A stretch of DNA of 64,000 nucleotides from Artocarpus heterophyllus (taxonomy: Eukaryota > Streptophyta > Magnoliopsida > Rosales > Moraceae): positions 16,864,034-16,928,033 of the forward strand of contig CM046348.1 in assembly GCA_025403435.1 (NCBI GenBank), in the 5' to 3' direction. Within the stretch, counting starts at the first letter, position 1. The number at the start of each line of letters is the position of its first letter. Below, piece by piece: positions 21,855 through 32,758 of this stretch. Position numbers and translations under genes: made by a program. The notes beneath the pieces are model-generated. The model saw nothing but the letters and a program-made list of their open reading frames with translations, was not told the DNA's origin and did no database searches.

Positions 21855-24335
21855 GTAATGAGTCTAAGTGGAAGAAAAACTAAGATACCATTAGATGGAA
21901 GTGCTTGAAGTGATTGTTTCATAATGCAGATCATGTGAAGGATTTAACTTGGTACTACCAGGATCGATGATGGCATATTAGGACATACGACGTATTTGCC
22001 ATAGTGGAAGAATTTAATGCAAAGAATCCAAAATTTAGTGCAAAACTTAGGAATCTTCGTCTTCCTTTATCAGCAGATGGAATGAATCCTCATTGTAATT
22101 CTAACAGCAAGAACAATGCTTGGTACGTCATTCTTATCACTTATAATCTTTCACTTGAATTGTGCATGAAGCGGAAGTTCTTAATGTTAACATTGCTATT
22201 CTCTAGGCCTAATCAACTGGGAAATGACATTCACATGTACCTAGCACCATTCATTAATGAGTTAGGAGATTGTGGGAAAATGGTATACAAGTCCTAGATG
22301 CTTTTCGAGGGGAGACTTTCACACTCCAAGCAATATTGTTGTGGACTATTAATGACTTTCCCACATATGGAAACCAATCTGGGTCCTCGATAAAGAGTTC
22401 AATACGTTGTCTTATTTGCATGATGGAGACATCTTCATTTCTGTTGAAGCATGATAACAATAAAGTTTACAAGGATCATAGACACTTTTTTCCTATGAAC
22501 CATCCATATTGTAGGTAAAAGAACACATTTAATGGCAAGATTGAAGAAATACAAGCTCTAAGACCTTTGACAGGTCAATAAGTGTTTGCGATAAAGAGGG
22601 ATATTAATATGTATTTCGAGAAAAGGAAAAAGAATAATAATCTGTTGGTGGGAGAAAGACCTTAGAAGAAGAAGTAAATTTTCTTCCAACTTCTATATTG
22701 GAGTACTCTTTTCATTCACCATTGCTTGGATGTCATACGCATTGAGAAGAACATTGTGAATCGATAGTGGGTACATTGCTTTATATTCCCAACAAAACTA
22801 AAAAAGGTCTCAATGCATGGTTGAATCTTGTCGAATGGAATGTAACAGGTGATTTGGCTCCTTAAAACAGAGGCACCCAAACTTACTTGCCTCTAGAAAA
22901 GTACAACTTATCAAGGCAAAAGAAAAAAAAGTTTTGTGAATGACTTGCTTCGATCAAAGTTTCGAAAAGGTATTCTTTCAATTTCAAAAACTTAGTGTAA
23001 TGAAAGACTTAAAGCTTGTTGACATGAAGACACATGATTGTCACAATTTGATGTAGTAATTGTTACCACTTGTGTTGTGTAGAATTCTCCTGTCGAAGGT
23101 AAGATATGCACTTACAAAGTTTCGTTTCTTCTCAACTCCATATGCTCCAAGGTGATCAATCCAAAAAATCTAGATATAATGTAAGTAGTGGTAAGACCTT
23201 GTGCATATTTGAGAAGTACTTTCCACCATCATTTTTTCAGATTATAATTCATCTAATTGTGCACTTAGTACCCAAAGTTAGGCATTATGGGCTGGTGTAC
23301 TTGAAGTGGATGTCCCCTTTTAAAGATACATAAAGATTTTGAAGGGCTATGTCAAGAACTGAAATAGGTCGGAGGGTTTCATTGTAGAAAATTACATAGC
23401 TGAAGAAGTTAGGGAATGTTTTTCGAGTACTTATCTAATGTTGAAGCAATTGGTTTGCCAATGAAGGTTAGCATTAAGCCTTAAACAATATCTTCCATCG
23501 TCGGTTTCTCACGAGGAATAGGAGTAGGCATGTTTTATGTTTTGCATAATACTCATGTGGTTGAATCATTCATAGACGTCCATATGAAAGAAATAAAATA
23601 TGAAAAATCCAAAAAGAGGGATTAGAAATGGTTGTCAGACATATACACCCGCATTTTTAGAGAGTGTATGGAAGCACACAACTATGCAAAGCCTCATGAA
23701 TTTTAAAACCGAAGGTATCTTAGAAGATTTATTTAAGTTGGCTAGAGGACCCTGTTCCATGGTAGTTCATATTCAATTAATACTCATACCTTTTACTCTC
23801 ACGAAAGAAATGAAAAGCAACCAGTAAAAAATAGTGGCATGTGTCTTTGTGTCGATTTCACACATGTTTCCTCTGCAAAAGACAGGAATTCTATACCTTA
23901 AACAATGACCTATTATGGTTATATTGACAACATATGGGAACTTGACTGTTGCATACACCAAGTGACTATTTTTAATTGCAAATAGGCCAACAATAACTAC
24001 ATGAAAGTTGATAATCACGGCATTATAGTGCTAGACTTTAGAAGATTGGATTACAAGAATGATCCAATTATCATGGCATCATAAGCAAAACAAGTTTTCT
24101 TGACAACCGATCCTAAATATTTGGAATTGTCATTAATCGTCCCGATGAATCCAAGAACAATTCATGATGGTGATGAGATTGATGATGAATGCAACGATAT
24201 TCCATCTTTTACCAAAGGATTACCATTGATGAAGGAGGTTGATGTTTTTGATAATGACAATTCACATTTAGTCTGTTGAGATGTTGAATGGACATGTGTT
24301 GGTAACACTAACAAATGTAAGAGGAAAAAGTGACC
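21855..24335 (+). pseudogene. CACTA TNP2 transposase with DUF4218 and DUF4216
   Basis: In order: a Transposase_21 (TNP2) block with LSADGMNPHCNSNSKNNAW, CMKRKFLMLTLLF, GNDIHMYLAPFI, then (after a +1/-1 frame change near 22260) GETFTLQAILLWTINDFPTY and LKHDNNKVYKDHRHF. A DUF4218-like block spans 22860-23400 (KTYLPLEKYNLS, KYFPPSFFQI, EGFIVENYIAEE). A DUF4216-like block spans 23830-24310 (YYGYIDNIWELDY, DFRRLDYKNDPIIMAS, TDPKYLELSLIVPMNPRT). The catalytic region is therefore only partly open. Multiple frameshifts and stops mean no functional transposase. It would have cut and pasted CACTA elements in the nucleus. Confidence 0.8.
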
Positions 24336-24850
24336 ATGTTGTATTGCAATTTACTATGATGTATTTCGTTCCCTTATTGTTGTATTGCATTTTTCTTTGT
24401 TGTATTTTTATTGAACCATTTCATTGCATAAATTATGATTAGTGTCAAAGTTTATTGAATTACTCTAATAACTGTGTTTATATGTTTTAAATATTTTACT
24501 TGTTATAAATATTTATTTTTGCAAGTGTGGAATAGAGTAACCAAAATCAGTGAATTGTGAGGCTAGAAAATGAGTAATTCAAGACATTCACGGCCACATG
24601 TGGGAAATATGACCAAAATAATATTTACTTATTTATTATTATTATTATTATTTGTAGCTGTAGGACAATAGATGACGGTCTAAACTGTACATTAGACGAT
24701 AGTTTTTCTCAGAAACCATTGTCTAAAATCAAGAATATCGCATGAGTGGATGCCCACAACACTTTAAAACCTTTATCTAAAGTACATCATACATCATGAC
24801 AATAGTTTAGACGACGGTTTGGCTAACCATCGTTGTATCTTTAAATTTTC
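24336..24850. repeat. CACTA 3' tail and subterminal repeats
   Basis: AT-rich tail, then GGCCACATGTGGGAAATATGACC (24591-24613), a (TTA)n stretch near 24635-24650, and inverted units such as TTAGACGATAGTTTTTC, AGTTTAGACGACGG and GGCTAACCATCGTTG. It parallels the array at 5970-6250. Confidence 0.6.
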
Positions 24851-26408
24851 ACAACAACCTTCAATCTATACCAATGAATGCTCCTCTCAAGTAATTATTT
24901 GTTGTTGTAACATTTTTACATTACAACATACTTTGAAATATAGCAAAAATTTTGAAATATTTAAGAATAGCAAAGTGATAGTATATAATTACATAATTAT
25001 CCTTAAGATATACTTTTAGTGATGGTTTGAAACTTTGAATACGGTTACTAAATCACGAAAAGTCCCTCAAAATGTGGGGTCATAAAAGGAGACCAACACC
25101 AAAAACACCTAAAAAAAAAAACAAATACTTCTCTCCCACTTTGAAAATTTTGCTTATTACGGTATTCTGAAAATGTTGCTACCTTTCATCCTATTTAAGT
25201 TAAGAAATTTTGTTTATGTAGTGTAAGTTTGAACTCATAGACGCCATTAAAAGAGACCAAATCTCATAGATACCAGAAAGTGTGGGCCTGTGGGGTTTGT
25301 GCTTCACTCTTACTAAGGAGGCAAATGTCATCGACACACATAGACGTCAAATAGTGCCAGTTTTTTTTTATTTTTTTTTTTGCATCATTGGATTTCATCA
25401 AAACTTGGGTTTCTTTCTACAAACTAGTGTAACTTTAAAGTAGTTAAAAACTAAGAATTGTAAAGTCTCATACATATTTATGTGGGACTTATGACAACAT
25501 TTTGGGAATATGAATAAATAAAATCATCAATGGTCGTTGACATTGAGCAAGTTGATTTGTATATAAATGCAAGCTATCATTGATGATTTACCTGGCTCAT
25601 CAAAAACAAGAAAATAAATAAATAAGCGATAAGTGAGAAAAATAAGTTCAAAGATGTCAAGAGTATCGTGTATGAAGAAAATAATTCTGATTTTCGTCAC
25701 ATAAAATTGACCATATGCAAACTAACAAACACAAGCAAACGTTTTCCCACGTGCATGCTCATTTTCATGGAACGACCTTTGGAAACAATAACATGAGACT
25801 GAGGTATAAATATACAGTCCATTTAGAAGCACGGTCAGTTTGGTCCAACTTATTTCAGTTTCAACTAATTTTGTAGTATTTTCTTTCATGAAGTGTTTCT
25901 AATTCAAGCTGATGATTTAAACGGGCTTAAAAAGAGGCTGCAACAGGTTTGGTCCATGGAAATTAAAAGAAAAGGGAAACTTATAGATGTCACTTTTTTT
26001 TTTCACTTTCTCTCTCTTTTAGTCAATGGCATCCACAAGGGAATGATGTCGACTAGTGGTCTCATTGAGGTTGAAGTCTAGTCTGAGGACGACCTGTTCA
26101 ACGCCTATATCGACATTGAGAAGGTTGGCCATAGCTGCACATATGCACTATGAGAACTTGGGGTGTCGATGTTGTCAATGAGGAGCTCGCTTGTGAGAGG
26201 CTGAGCAAGTGAGATACAAAAGAGAGAGCATCAGAGGAGGGGAGCTAAGAAACTAGAGTTTGGGGTGTAAAAATAAAAAATAAAATAATAAAATAAAATA
26301 AAACTGACGTAAGTTTTTTTGTAACTTACTAAACGCTTTTCTAATAATTGATATTAATTTAAATTACCTCTTTTAAATTTGTTATTTTTCTCCTTTCCTC
26401 GAAAAATA
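24851..26408. other. Intergenic AT-rich sequence
   Basis: No gene recognised. 24980-25072 is the partner of the direct repeat at 9217-9313. A short plus-strand stretch near 26079-26120 reads SEDDLFNAYIDIEKV, which resembles the acidic motif before some plant bZIP domains, but no bZIP follows. Simple AAATA repeats lie at 26271-26303. Confidence 0.45.
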
Positions 26409-26460
26409 GGGAAGAGCCGTGGGAGTCCCTGGCTGAGAAGCATTACCCATGGTGTCCACT
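26409..26460 (+). repeat. Left terminal inverted repeat
   Basis: Pairs with 38306-38358. Matching words in order are GGGAAGA, TGTGG/CGTGG, GGCTGAGA, GCA and CCCATGGT. Confidence 0.6.
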
Positions 26461-26748
26461 TTCAAACCAGAGAGATAAAATCGAACGGCTGTGGACTTGG
26501 AAGGTGCAGAGTCTTTAAAATAGACTCTCCTGTATCCTAGTTTTTATCTAAAAACTTGTGCACGAAATGAAAAAGTAATTGCATTAAGTTACAATAACAA
26601 TTGGTTATGGTTATTGGTGGATTTGTTTTATTTTATTTTTTTTGCCCTTTCGTCAAAATCTTCCGTTTTTTTGTTTGGGTTTTTTTTAAGAGATCTATCT
26701 TTGCTTCATCAGACAAAAAAGTGGAGAAAAACATAATTTGATAATAAA

Positions 26749-27183
26749 GAGAGAAGAAGTCTTTTGGTGGGAGAAAGTTGCAGAGTTTGCAAAGGTAAAT
26801 CTTTTTTCTGGTTTTAAGTTGATTTCTTAAAAATTAGGGAGCTAGAAGAAAATTAGGTTTTGGATGGGTTTTAGGTTTGAGCTTTGCCTGCACGTGGGCC
26901 ACTTTGCTTCTCGATGACGATGGCATCACCATCTCAACTGAGAAGATTGTAAGATGAAATCTAGGAAGTGGTCAGTGCTGGCCCGGATGTTTTTTTTGTC
27001 AAGCTTGCGGTAAAGAGCAACCTTGAAGACCCCACTTTAAGCACTGAATTGGGCAGACGTGCAGCGTCGACCGCCGTTGCAGCCCCCACCGGAGTTTTCC
27101 GCTCTAGTGCCCCTGCTTCTGTCGCCGTTGAGGAGAACAAGAGGCAAAAAAAGAGTGATGATGATATGATTTTTTTTCCATGA
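26749..27183 (+). pseudogene. 60S acidic ribosomal protein P1 pseudogene
   Basis: After a 5'-UTR-like stretch and an 80-bp putative intron (26795-26874, GTAAAT...TTTTAG) come residues matching plant P1: ACTWATLLLDDDGITISTEK (compare the family's ILHDDGI-ITAEKI), then VFFVKLAVKSNLEDPTLS (family: LFAKLAEKRNIEDLI). An Ala/Pro-rich hinge follows, then EENKRQKKSDDDM (family tail: EESDDDMGFSLFD). P1 forms the flexible ribosomal stalk with P0 and P2. A one-base insertion near 26884, an in-frame TGA near 26954 and the loss of the GFSLFD end show decay. The kept intron argues for DNA-level capture. Confidence 0.65.
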
Positions 27184-27208
27184 ATCAATGGCCTTGTATT
27201 CAAGAAAG
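27184..27208. other. Left flank between P1 remnant and retrotransposon
   Basis: Short sequence between the last P1-like codon and the target duplication; nothing recognised. Confidence 0.4.
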
Positions 27209-27213
27209 ATCCT
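27209..27213. repeat. Target-site duplication, left copy (ATCCT)
   Basis: ATCCT directly before the LTR start; identical to 38000-38004. Confidence 0.9.
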
Positions 27214-27849
27214 TGTTGATGCTTACCGTTGTCCGGCATCGGATCAACACCCACGTGCGGCTGCGCACGGTCTGACCTCTCCTTGGGCTCGCCTCTGCCC
27301 GGAAGTGCACACCTGCAAGAGGAGGGATGCTTCGGAGAAGATAGTGGGGTTAGTCAATAGACAAGGGCTCTCCGATTCTCAAGGTAGGTATTGCTCGGCA
27401 GAGGTCAGCAGCTAGTTAAGTGTGTAGAAGAAGTCTCTCTCTAGAATGCCATAAATGCGTCCTATTTATAGGCCACCACTTGGATCGGGTATAAGGTGGG
27501 TTTTGTCCACCACTCGGGTGTCACATCAAGGTGTGTCAGGCAGGCCAACACAAGGCAGATACATTGCCGTCCGATAGAGTCCAATCCATTGGGCGATGGG
27601 CGCGACACTTGTTACCTACTATAATGGCGAGTAGCAGCCTATTTATGAGTAATGTTGGTCCGACCCGAGCTACTGTACATCCCGAGGTGGTAGCCTTCTT
27701 GGGGCGCAGCCTTGGATGCCTGAGAGGCACCTCGAGAAGAAGTATAAAGCGTCGGGGGCCGATAGCAAGCTTCCTGGGGGTCTGCCGAGCTTAATAGCTG
27801 ACCACCAAAGTTAAGGTCCTCGGTGGTGGCGTCGAGCTTACCCTCAACA
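27214..27849 (-). repeat. LTR, 636 bp (3' LTR of the minus-strand element)
   Basis: TGTTGATGC...CTCAACA. It contains a TATA-type palindromic box CCTATTTATAGG (27461-27472). Relative to the other LTR it has 26 extra bases near 27770-27795 and a 77-bp segment in opposite orientation (27543-27619). Confidence 0.95.
27543..27619 (+). repeat. 77-bp segment inverted relative to the other LTR
   Basis: It starts GGCCAACACAAGGCAG and ends CTTGTTACCTAC. The matching stretch of the other LTR (37719-37795) is its reverse complement with two mismatches. Outside it both LTRs align directly (GGCA before, TATAATGGCG after). Confidence 0.95.
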
Positions 27850-27862
27850 TTAGCCCCCCAAT
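27850..27862 (-). promoter_or_regulatory. Polypurine tract
   Basis: On the minus strand AATTGGGGGGCTAA directly precedes the 3' LTR. This is the expected position and composition of the plus-strand primer of reverse transcription. Confidence 0.75.
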
Positions 27863-28073
27863 TCACCTGGTCGGTGTCCGGCCGGGTGGACTATGTCGAG
27901 TGGGTGAGGTCGGCTCAAATGAGGAAGGCCAAACGACACTTCAAAGTGGGGTGCGGTGAAAAGATGCGCGGATCAGACGGGGACGCGTGTCGCATCGCAG
28001 CCGTCTTCGCACTTGTCAGGCGTATTAATTGCGCCTTCTGGGTTTTTGCGCTCGAGTTTCCCACCCAAAATGG
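27863..28073. other. Upstream region of the antisense gene
   Basis: GC-rich sequence between the polypurine tract and the antisense TATA box. No coding frame is assigned; it may hold promoter elements. Confidence 0.4.
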
Positions 28074-28084
28074 CTATAAATAGG
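28074..28084 (+). promoter_or_regulatory. TATA box of the antisense gene
   Basis: CTATAAATAGG on the plus strand, about 150 bases before the first ATG (28226) of the antisense gene and outside the LTR. The spacing fits a transcription start near 28105-28115 and a 5'-UTR of about 115 bases. Confidence 0.65.
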
Positions 28085-28225
28085 GCCACCCTCTTTGTAA
28101 TTTGCACTTCATTTTCAGAAATTTTATGCCCAAAGAGTTTTAGCTGCCGAGCTCAAGTTATATAGCCGAGGATTGTATCTCCCGAGCTACCGAGAACCCT
28201 AGCAGGTAATTTTCCTTGAGTGAAA

Positions 28226-30740
28226 ATGAGTGATTTGTCCGATTCCCAGAACGTAGAGGTTTCCTGGTCGGACAGTAGCGCAGAGAGTAGTAGTTCTTCT
28301 TCTACCCAGTCCGACGCCGAAGTAGCGTCCCCAAGATGGGATGGGGCGGGCTGGCTGGCTGGAGCAAATCCTGAGGGTCGATTCCCAGATGGTACCCGAA
28401 CAGGAATTTTTAAACATGCTGGACTGGCGCCAGGGAGCAAGTCCCTTATGTAGGGGCGGCTACAGCTGGCTCATCCTGAGTTCTTCCAAGGGAGAGGGCC
28501 GAGCTTCGGGCTCGCGAGGATGCTCCGAGCACTTCTGGTCAGAATGCTGGGGCCCCCGTCCAAGTCGCAGGGGTGATCACGGTTGACGTCTCCGATGAGG
28601 AGCATGCAGCCGAGGAGGCAGAGGCAGAGCAGCCGAAGATGGAGCAGGAGATTCAAGTCACCCGCGTTCGGGGTGTGACGGCATATCGGGTAAGCCGACC
28701 TGGGCAAACCTCGGTGGCAGGCTATATGAGTGCCATCACGGAGTTGCGGTTAGAGAACCTACGCGTTGAGTATGGCATCCCGCACGATGTGATTTTCACC
28801 GTCCCCAGTGAGGGAGACTCACCCTTACACGCGCCGGAGGGATTCATCATGCTCTATGTCGAGTTCTTTAGGGCTGGGCTGCATCTACTGTTGCGCAGCT
28901 TTCTCCGCCGGGCACTCAACGACTTCAACGTGTGCCCGGCCCAATTGAACCCAAATAGCTATAGGTCGCTGATTGGGATGTACATTCTATGGAAGTACCA
29001 CCGGAGTACCAAGATGCCGCTGGAGGCCTTCAAACAAGTATTTAAGATGAAGAAGCTTCCTCGGCAATCCGGCTGGTACTACTTCACCGGCTTCCGGAAG
29101 GATTTTATCCTAGGCAACCCCGACTCGGACAAATTATGGAAGTACGAGTGGTTCTACGCCGGGGGGAACTTTCTAGCCCGAGCCGGTGAGGCCGTCCCTG
29201 AAAATCAGCAGGTGCCGAGGTCGTTTGAACAGGGGCATGTTTGGACCAAGCGCCCCTGGGCCCCGAGCCGTGTCATCAGGGCTGTCGATGAGCTGTTCGA
29301 CAAGCCGGAGTCGACCAGGCAGCAGTCCTTCCTCCTCATGAAGGACACTTTAGCCGGTTACGGCTGGTTCGGGGAGTCCAACACTCTTCCCCAAGCTGTC
29401 CATCCTGCCCAAGCGACCGGGCAGGTTACAATTGCTCGTCCGAGCGCCGTGGATGTTCCGGGGCCAAGCACTTCCAGGTCTGGGTGGCCGACGAGGGAGC
29501 CTTCTACGTCCAGTTCCGAGGACTCGTCCAGTGGCTCCTTCGATGCAGGGCCACCTGTAGCCGACGAGGACCTCGAGGACGTGATTAGGTTCCTATACCC
29601 GTCTCGCCAGCTCTGGATCGGGGGTCAGCTCAAAACTTTATTTTTACTGTCGTCTTTTTCTTATCCCGACCCCGCTTTGACTTTGCATTTCCTCGTGTAG
29701 AAATGACGGCACCGACCTCCCACGCCGATAGACGCGCCCAGATGGCAAGCTTAAGGAAGCAGAAGGGCAAGGCAGTCGACACCGGGAGAAAGCGTAAGCG
29801 GACGCCGAGGCCCGAGCTTCCAACCCGTACCGGGCAGGTCTCCACATCAGTCCATGTCCCACCACCTCTGCCACAGCCGACCAGAGCCTCGCCAAAGGTC
29901 ACTCCAGTCAGCGAGGCCGCCAAAGGCTCATCCGAGGACGTGCAGAGAAGGCGTCCGAATTACCGTGGCGTCGTTCTGGAGCGCCTCAGAGATGCGGTTC
30001 CTCAGGATGACTTCTTCATGAACATCCGGAGGGAGCACTTCCAGAGTCTCTGCAACACGGCCTTCCGAGCCGCCGCCTTTGTAAGTATCTGAGCTTAACG
30101 ATAGTTGGAATCCTTTTATCATGTTGCCGAGGACTGACTCCTTTTCTTGCAGGTGAGCGTTGTTCTACACATGGTGCACTCCACCGGGATAAGGGAGATC
30201 CACAAGGAGAAGGAGATGCACAAGAAGACCTTCCTCCGGATGCAGGATTTCGACAAGAAGCTCAATGATAAGAGCATTAAGCTGGATCGAGCCAAGGAAT
30301 CCCTCTCACGAGCTGAGGAGGAAGCTCGAAAGGCTAAGGCCGAGGCCCAAGAGGCAACGAGGCAGCTCAGAGAGGCGGAGGATAAAGCTGCACGGCTTGA
30401 GGGGCAGCTCACAACCCTGTAAGCGGAGCACCAGCACCTCGTGGCTGAGCTCCCTGGTCGCCTGGCCGGTGCGGTCGAAGAATTTAAAACATCCCCGGAG
30501 TATGCCGATCTCTACTACCACGGCATGACAGACCTTCATGAGTACCTGATCGAGAAGCACCCCGAGGCAGCGGGATTCGACTGGTCGGTCATCGTTCAGC
30601 CTGACCAAGACGATGCCGAGCAACAGTGGGGTGAAGAGGACGAGGTCGTCGTGGTAGACGGTGATGACGATAGGGATGAGCAGAGCACCATAAGAGGCGG
30701 AGGTGAGGATGCAGCTGGGGGCGAGACCCAGGCCGATTGA
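28226..30740 (+). pseudogene. Antisense gene of the Tat element (Transposase_28-like, three exons)
   Basis: Transcribed opposite to gag-pol. Exon 1 runs to 29623 (main open frame from 28480; GTG at 28573), exon 2 is 29701-30080 and exon 3 is 30153-30740. Introns 29624-29700 (GTCAGC...GTGTAG) and 30081-30152 (GTAAGT...TTGCAG) keep the frame exactly. The N-terminus is Ser/Asp-rich. The middle resembles PF04195 'putative gypsy type transposon' proteins (FFRAGLHLLLRSFLRRALN, CPAQLNPNSYRSLIGMY). Exon 3 is a long Glu/Lys/Ala coiled coil (DRAKESLSRAEEEARKAKAE), then SPEYADLYYHGM and an acidic tail. Defects: two frame changes between 28226 and 28480, and an in-frame TAA at 30420-30422. The function of this family is unknown. 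Confidence 0.75.
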
Positions 30741-30816
30741 ACTTTGTATTTTCTTTTTTCCCCTTTTTTTGTATTTGGGCTCGGGAGGTGCCCGGTTTCC
30801 TTATACTTCCCCGATA

Positions 30817-30822
30817 AATAAA
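30817..30822 (+). terminator. Poly(A) signal of the antisense gene
   Basis: AATAAA 77 bases after the stop codon at 30738-30740, in an AT-rich context, as expected for a plant 3'-UTR. Confidence 0.55.
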
Positions 30823-31651
30823 GACTTCCCGTTTTGCTCTTTTTGGATTCTTGCGTGTAGTTTTGTTTTGCTTTACATTCCACATTGTTTTCCAAGTGCG
30901 AGTGTCCTTGGGTTAACAGTCTTAGCTTTAGGTGCACCTCGATGCGAGGTATTCCTCGGACATCCAGTTACTGGCATCTAGTGTCAAGTAACCATTATTG
31001 TCCAAGTTAGGTGCTCCTCGGGGAGGATCCCAGCTTGGGAACCAGCCATCTCGACAGCCATAGAGTTGGCTCGAGTTTGCCTTGCCTGCTCAGTTAATCC
31101 GAGCATGTAAGTTTCAATCTCGGCTAGGTGTCGAGTTGTCCGAGCGGAGGTGAATAGCACCTCTGTTCTCAGTTAATCCGAGTAGTTATCCTTCTCTGCT
31201 TGGTTGATTAATCCAAGTAGGTTTAGGTTTCTAATCTCAGTCGGGTAGAGCATAGCGTGTATGAGCACCCTTACCCTGTTGCCCCCTTAGACTTGCTTAA
31301 GTTTTAAAGAAGCTTTACAAGTGTAGGACTCGTCGGGCACAGGACCATGCCAAGCAACTTAAAGGGTTTTCTGTACAGCGATAGACCTATGGTCGGTATA
31401 CCCACCAGCCCCCCAGCCCGGTTTAATAAGGATGACTTTCTCTTGGTGGGAGTTATTATCTTGTCCTCCGAGCTAGAGTTGTGGCATCTTGGATTTACTT
31501 TTCCTTTAAATACATTACTCAGGTGGAATGGTATAGGAAAGTTGTACTCCATTAATGTGATATGTACATGGATTTTTCTAGCCCTGTTCAGCGGGTCTAG
31601 TTACAAAAGAATTGTGGCCGGAGGTCAAAAAGGAGTCTCTGGCTCTGAATT
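30823..31651. other. Spacer between the convergent genes
   Basis: No coding frame. Repeated short motifs of the type TCGAGT, TTAATCCGAG and GGTTGATTAATCCGAG occur at 31090-31220. It would be the overlap zone if either transcript read through. Confidence 0.5.
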
Positions 31652-32758
31652 TTAACAATAGAATCTTTTTAAGAGCTTGGCATTCCATGGATGTCTGAGC
31701 TGATCCCCTTCCATGTCGGTTAACCTGTACGTGCCTGGTCGTACGATGTCTTCGACTCTAAACAGACCTTCTTACTTCGGACCAAAGGACTCGAGGCCAG
31801 GTTGTTGAATCGTGACCTTCTTCAACACCAAGTCACCAACCTTAAAGCTTCTAGGCTGAACCTTTTTATTGTAATACCGAGCCACCACCTGGTTCCGAGC
31901 TGCGTTACGAATCGCTGCTCGGTTTCTTTTTTCTTCCAGTAGGTCGAGCTCGGCCATCATCAGCTCCGTGTTCAAAGTCTCCTCGTATTGTTCAACTCTA
32001 AAGCTCGGTAATCCTACTTTGGCTAGAATGACAGCCTCTGCCCCGTAGACTAGGGCGAACGGTGTTTCATCGGTCGCTGTTCAGGCAATTATTCGGTATG
32101 CCCAGAGCACTTGGGGTAGTTCATCAATCCACGCACCCTTAAGCCCCTCGAGTTTCTTCTTCAGGTTATCTTTGATTGTCTTGTTCATGGCCTCAACCTG
32201 GCCGTTACTCTGCGGATAACTCGGGGAGGAGAAGACCTTCTTAATGCCAAGCTTTTCGCATAGACGACGTAGACCCGAGGATTCAAATTGTTTGGCATTG
32301 TCAGTCACAATAGTGTGCGGGATTTCAAACCGGCAAATGATGTTCTTCCACACAAAGTTGGTGCACTTGGCTTCGGTCATGTTGGTACAGGGTTCAACTT
32401 CGATCCACTTCGTAAGGTAATCTATGGCGACGATGCAGTATCTGAATTACGAACGGGCCGGCGGGAGAGGTCCGATCAAGTCGATGGCCCACTTTGCGAA
32501 TGGCCATGCCGAGGTCACTGGATTGAGCGGCTTGGCGTGGGAGCCAAGAATTCTAGCAAATTGCTGGCATTTGAGGCATTTTCGAGCAAAGCTCCCACAA
32601 TCTTGTTGCATGGTGGGCCAGTAGTATCCTTGTCGGAGGCACTTTTGGGCTAAAGAACGTCCTCTGGCATGATTGCCGCATAGGCCTTCGTGGATCTCCC
32701 TCATTAAATATTCGGCCTCCTTGGGGTCCAAGCATCTCAAGCATGGTGTAGTGTAGCC
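31652..32758 (-). pseudogene. Integrase of the Tat element
   Basis: The minus strand shows the HHCC zinc-binding region (HEGLCGNHARGRSLAQ ... CLKCQQFA, near 32690-32570), then the catalytic core: WAIDLIGPLP, later IVTDNAKQFES, and SSPSYPQSNGQVEAMNK with the expected Glu. The C-terminal part has YNKKVQPRSFKVGDLVLKK and ends at TAA 31652-31654. It inserts the cDNA into the host genome. In-frame stops at 32447-32449, 32081-32083 and 31772-31774 break it without any frameshift. The DNG of the core is DNA here, an extra change beside a catalytic Asp. Confidence 0.88.

Larger units (their letters stand above)
9818..24850 (+). mobile_element. CACTA element (TNP2 type) broken by nested insertions
   Basis: The left terminus CACTACTACAGAAAG is at 9818, with subterminal repeats at 9960-10045 and a CT-rich leader at 10085-10285. 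The leader is cut by a 4-kb LTR-like repeat and resumes at 14360. An N-terminal transposase-associated domain lies at 14870-15535, and TNP2/DUF4218/DUF4216 at 21855-24310. Subterminal repeats return at 24660-24840. The order of conserved blocks matches plant TNP2 elements once the inserts are set aside. The right terminus itself is not clear. Confidence 0.55.

Noticed and set aside
26040..26190. Short stretch resembling a plant bZIP acidic motif (SEDDLFNAYIDIEKV)
   Set aside because: Only about 15 residues match and no basic region or leucine zipper follows before stops.
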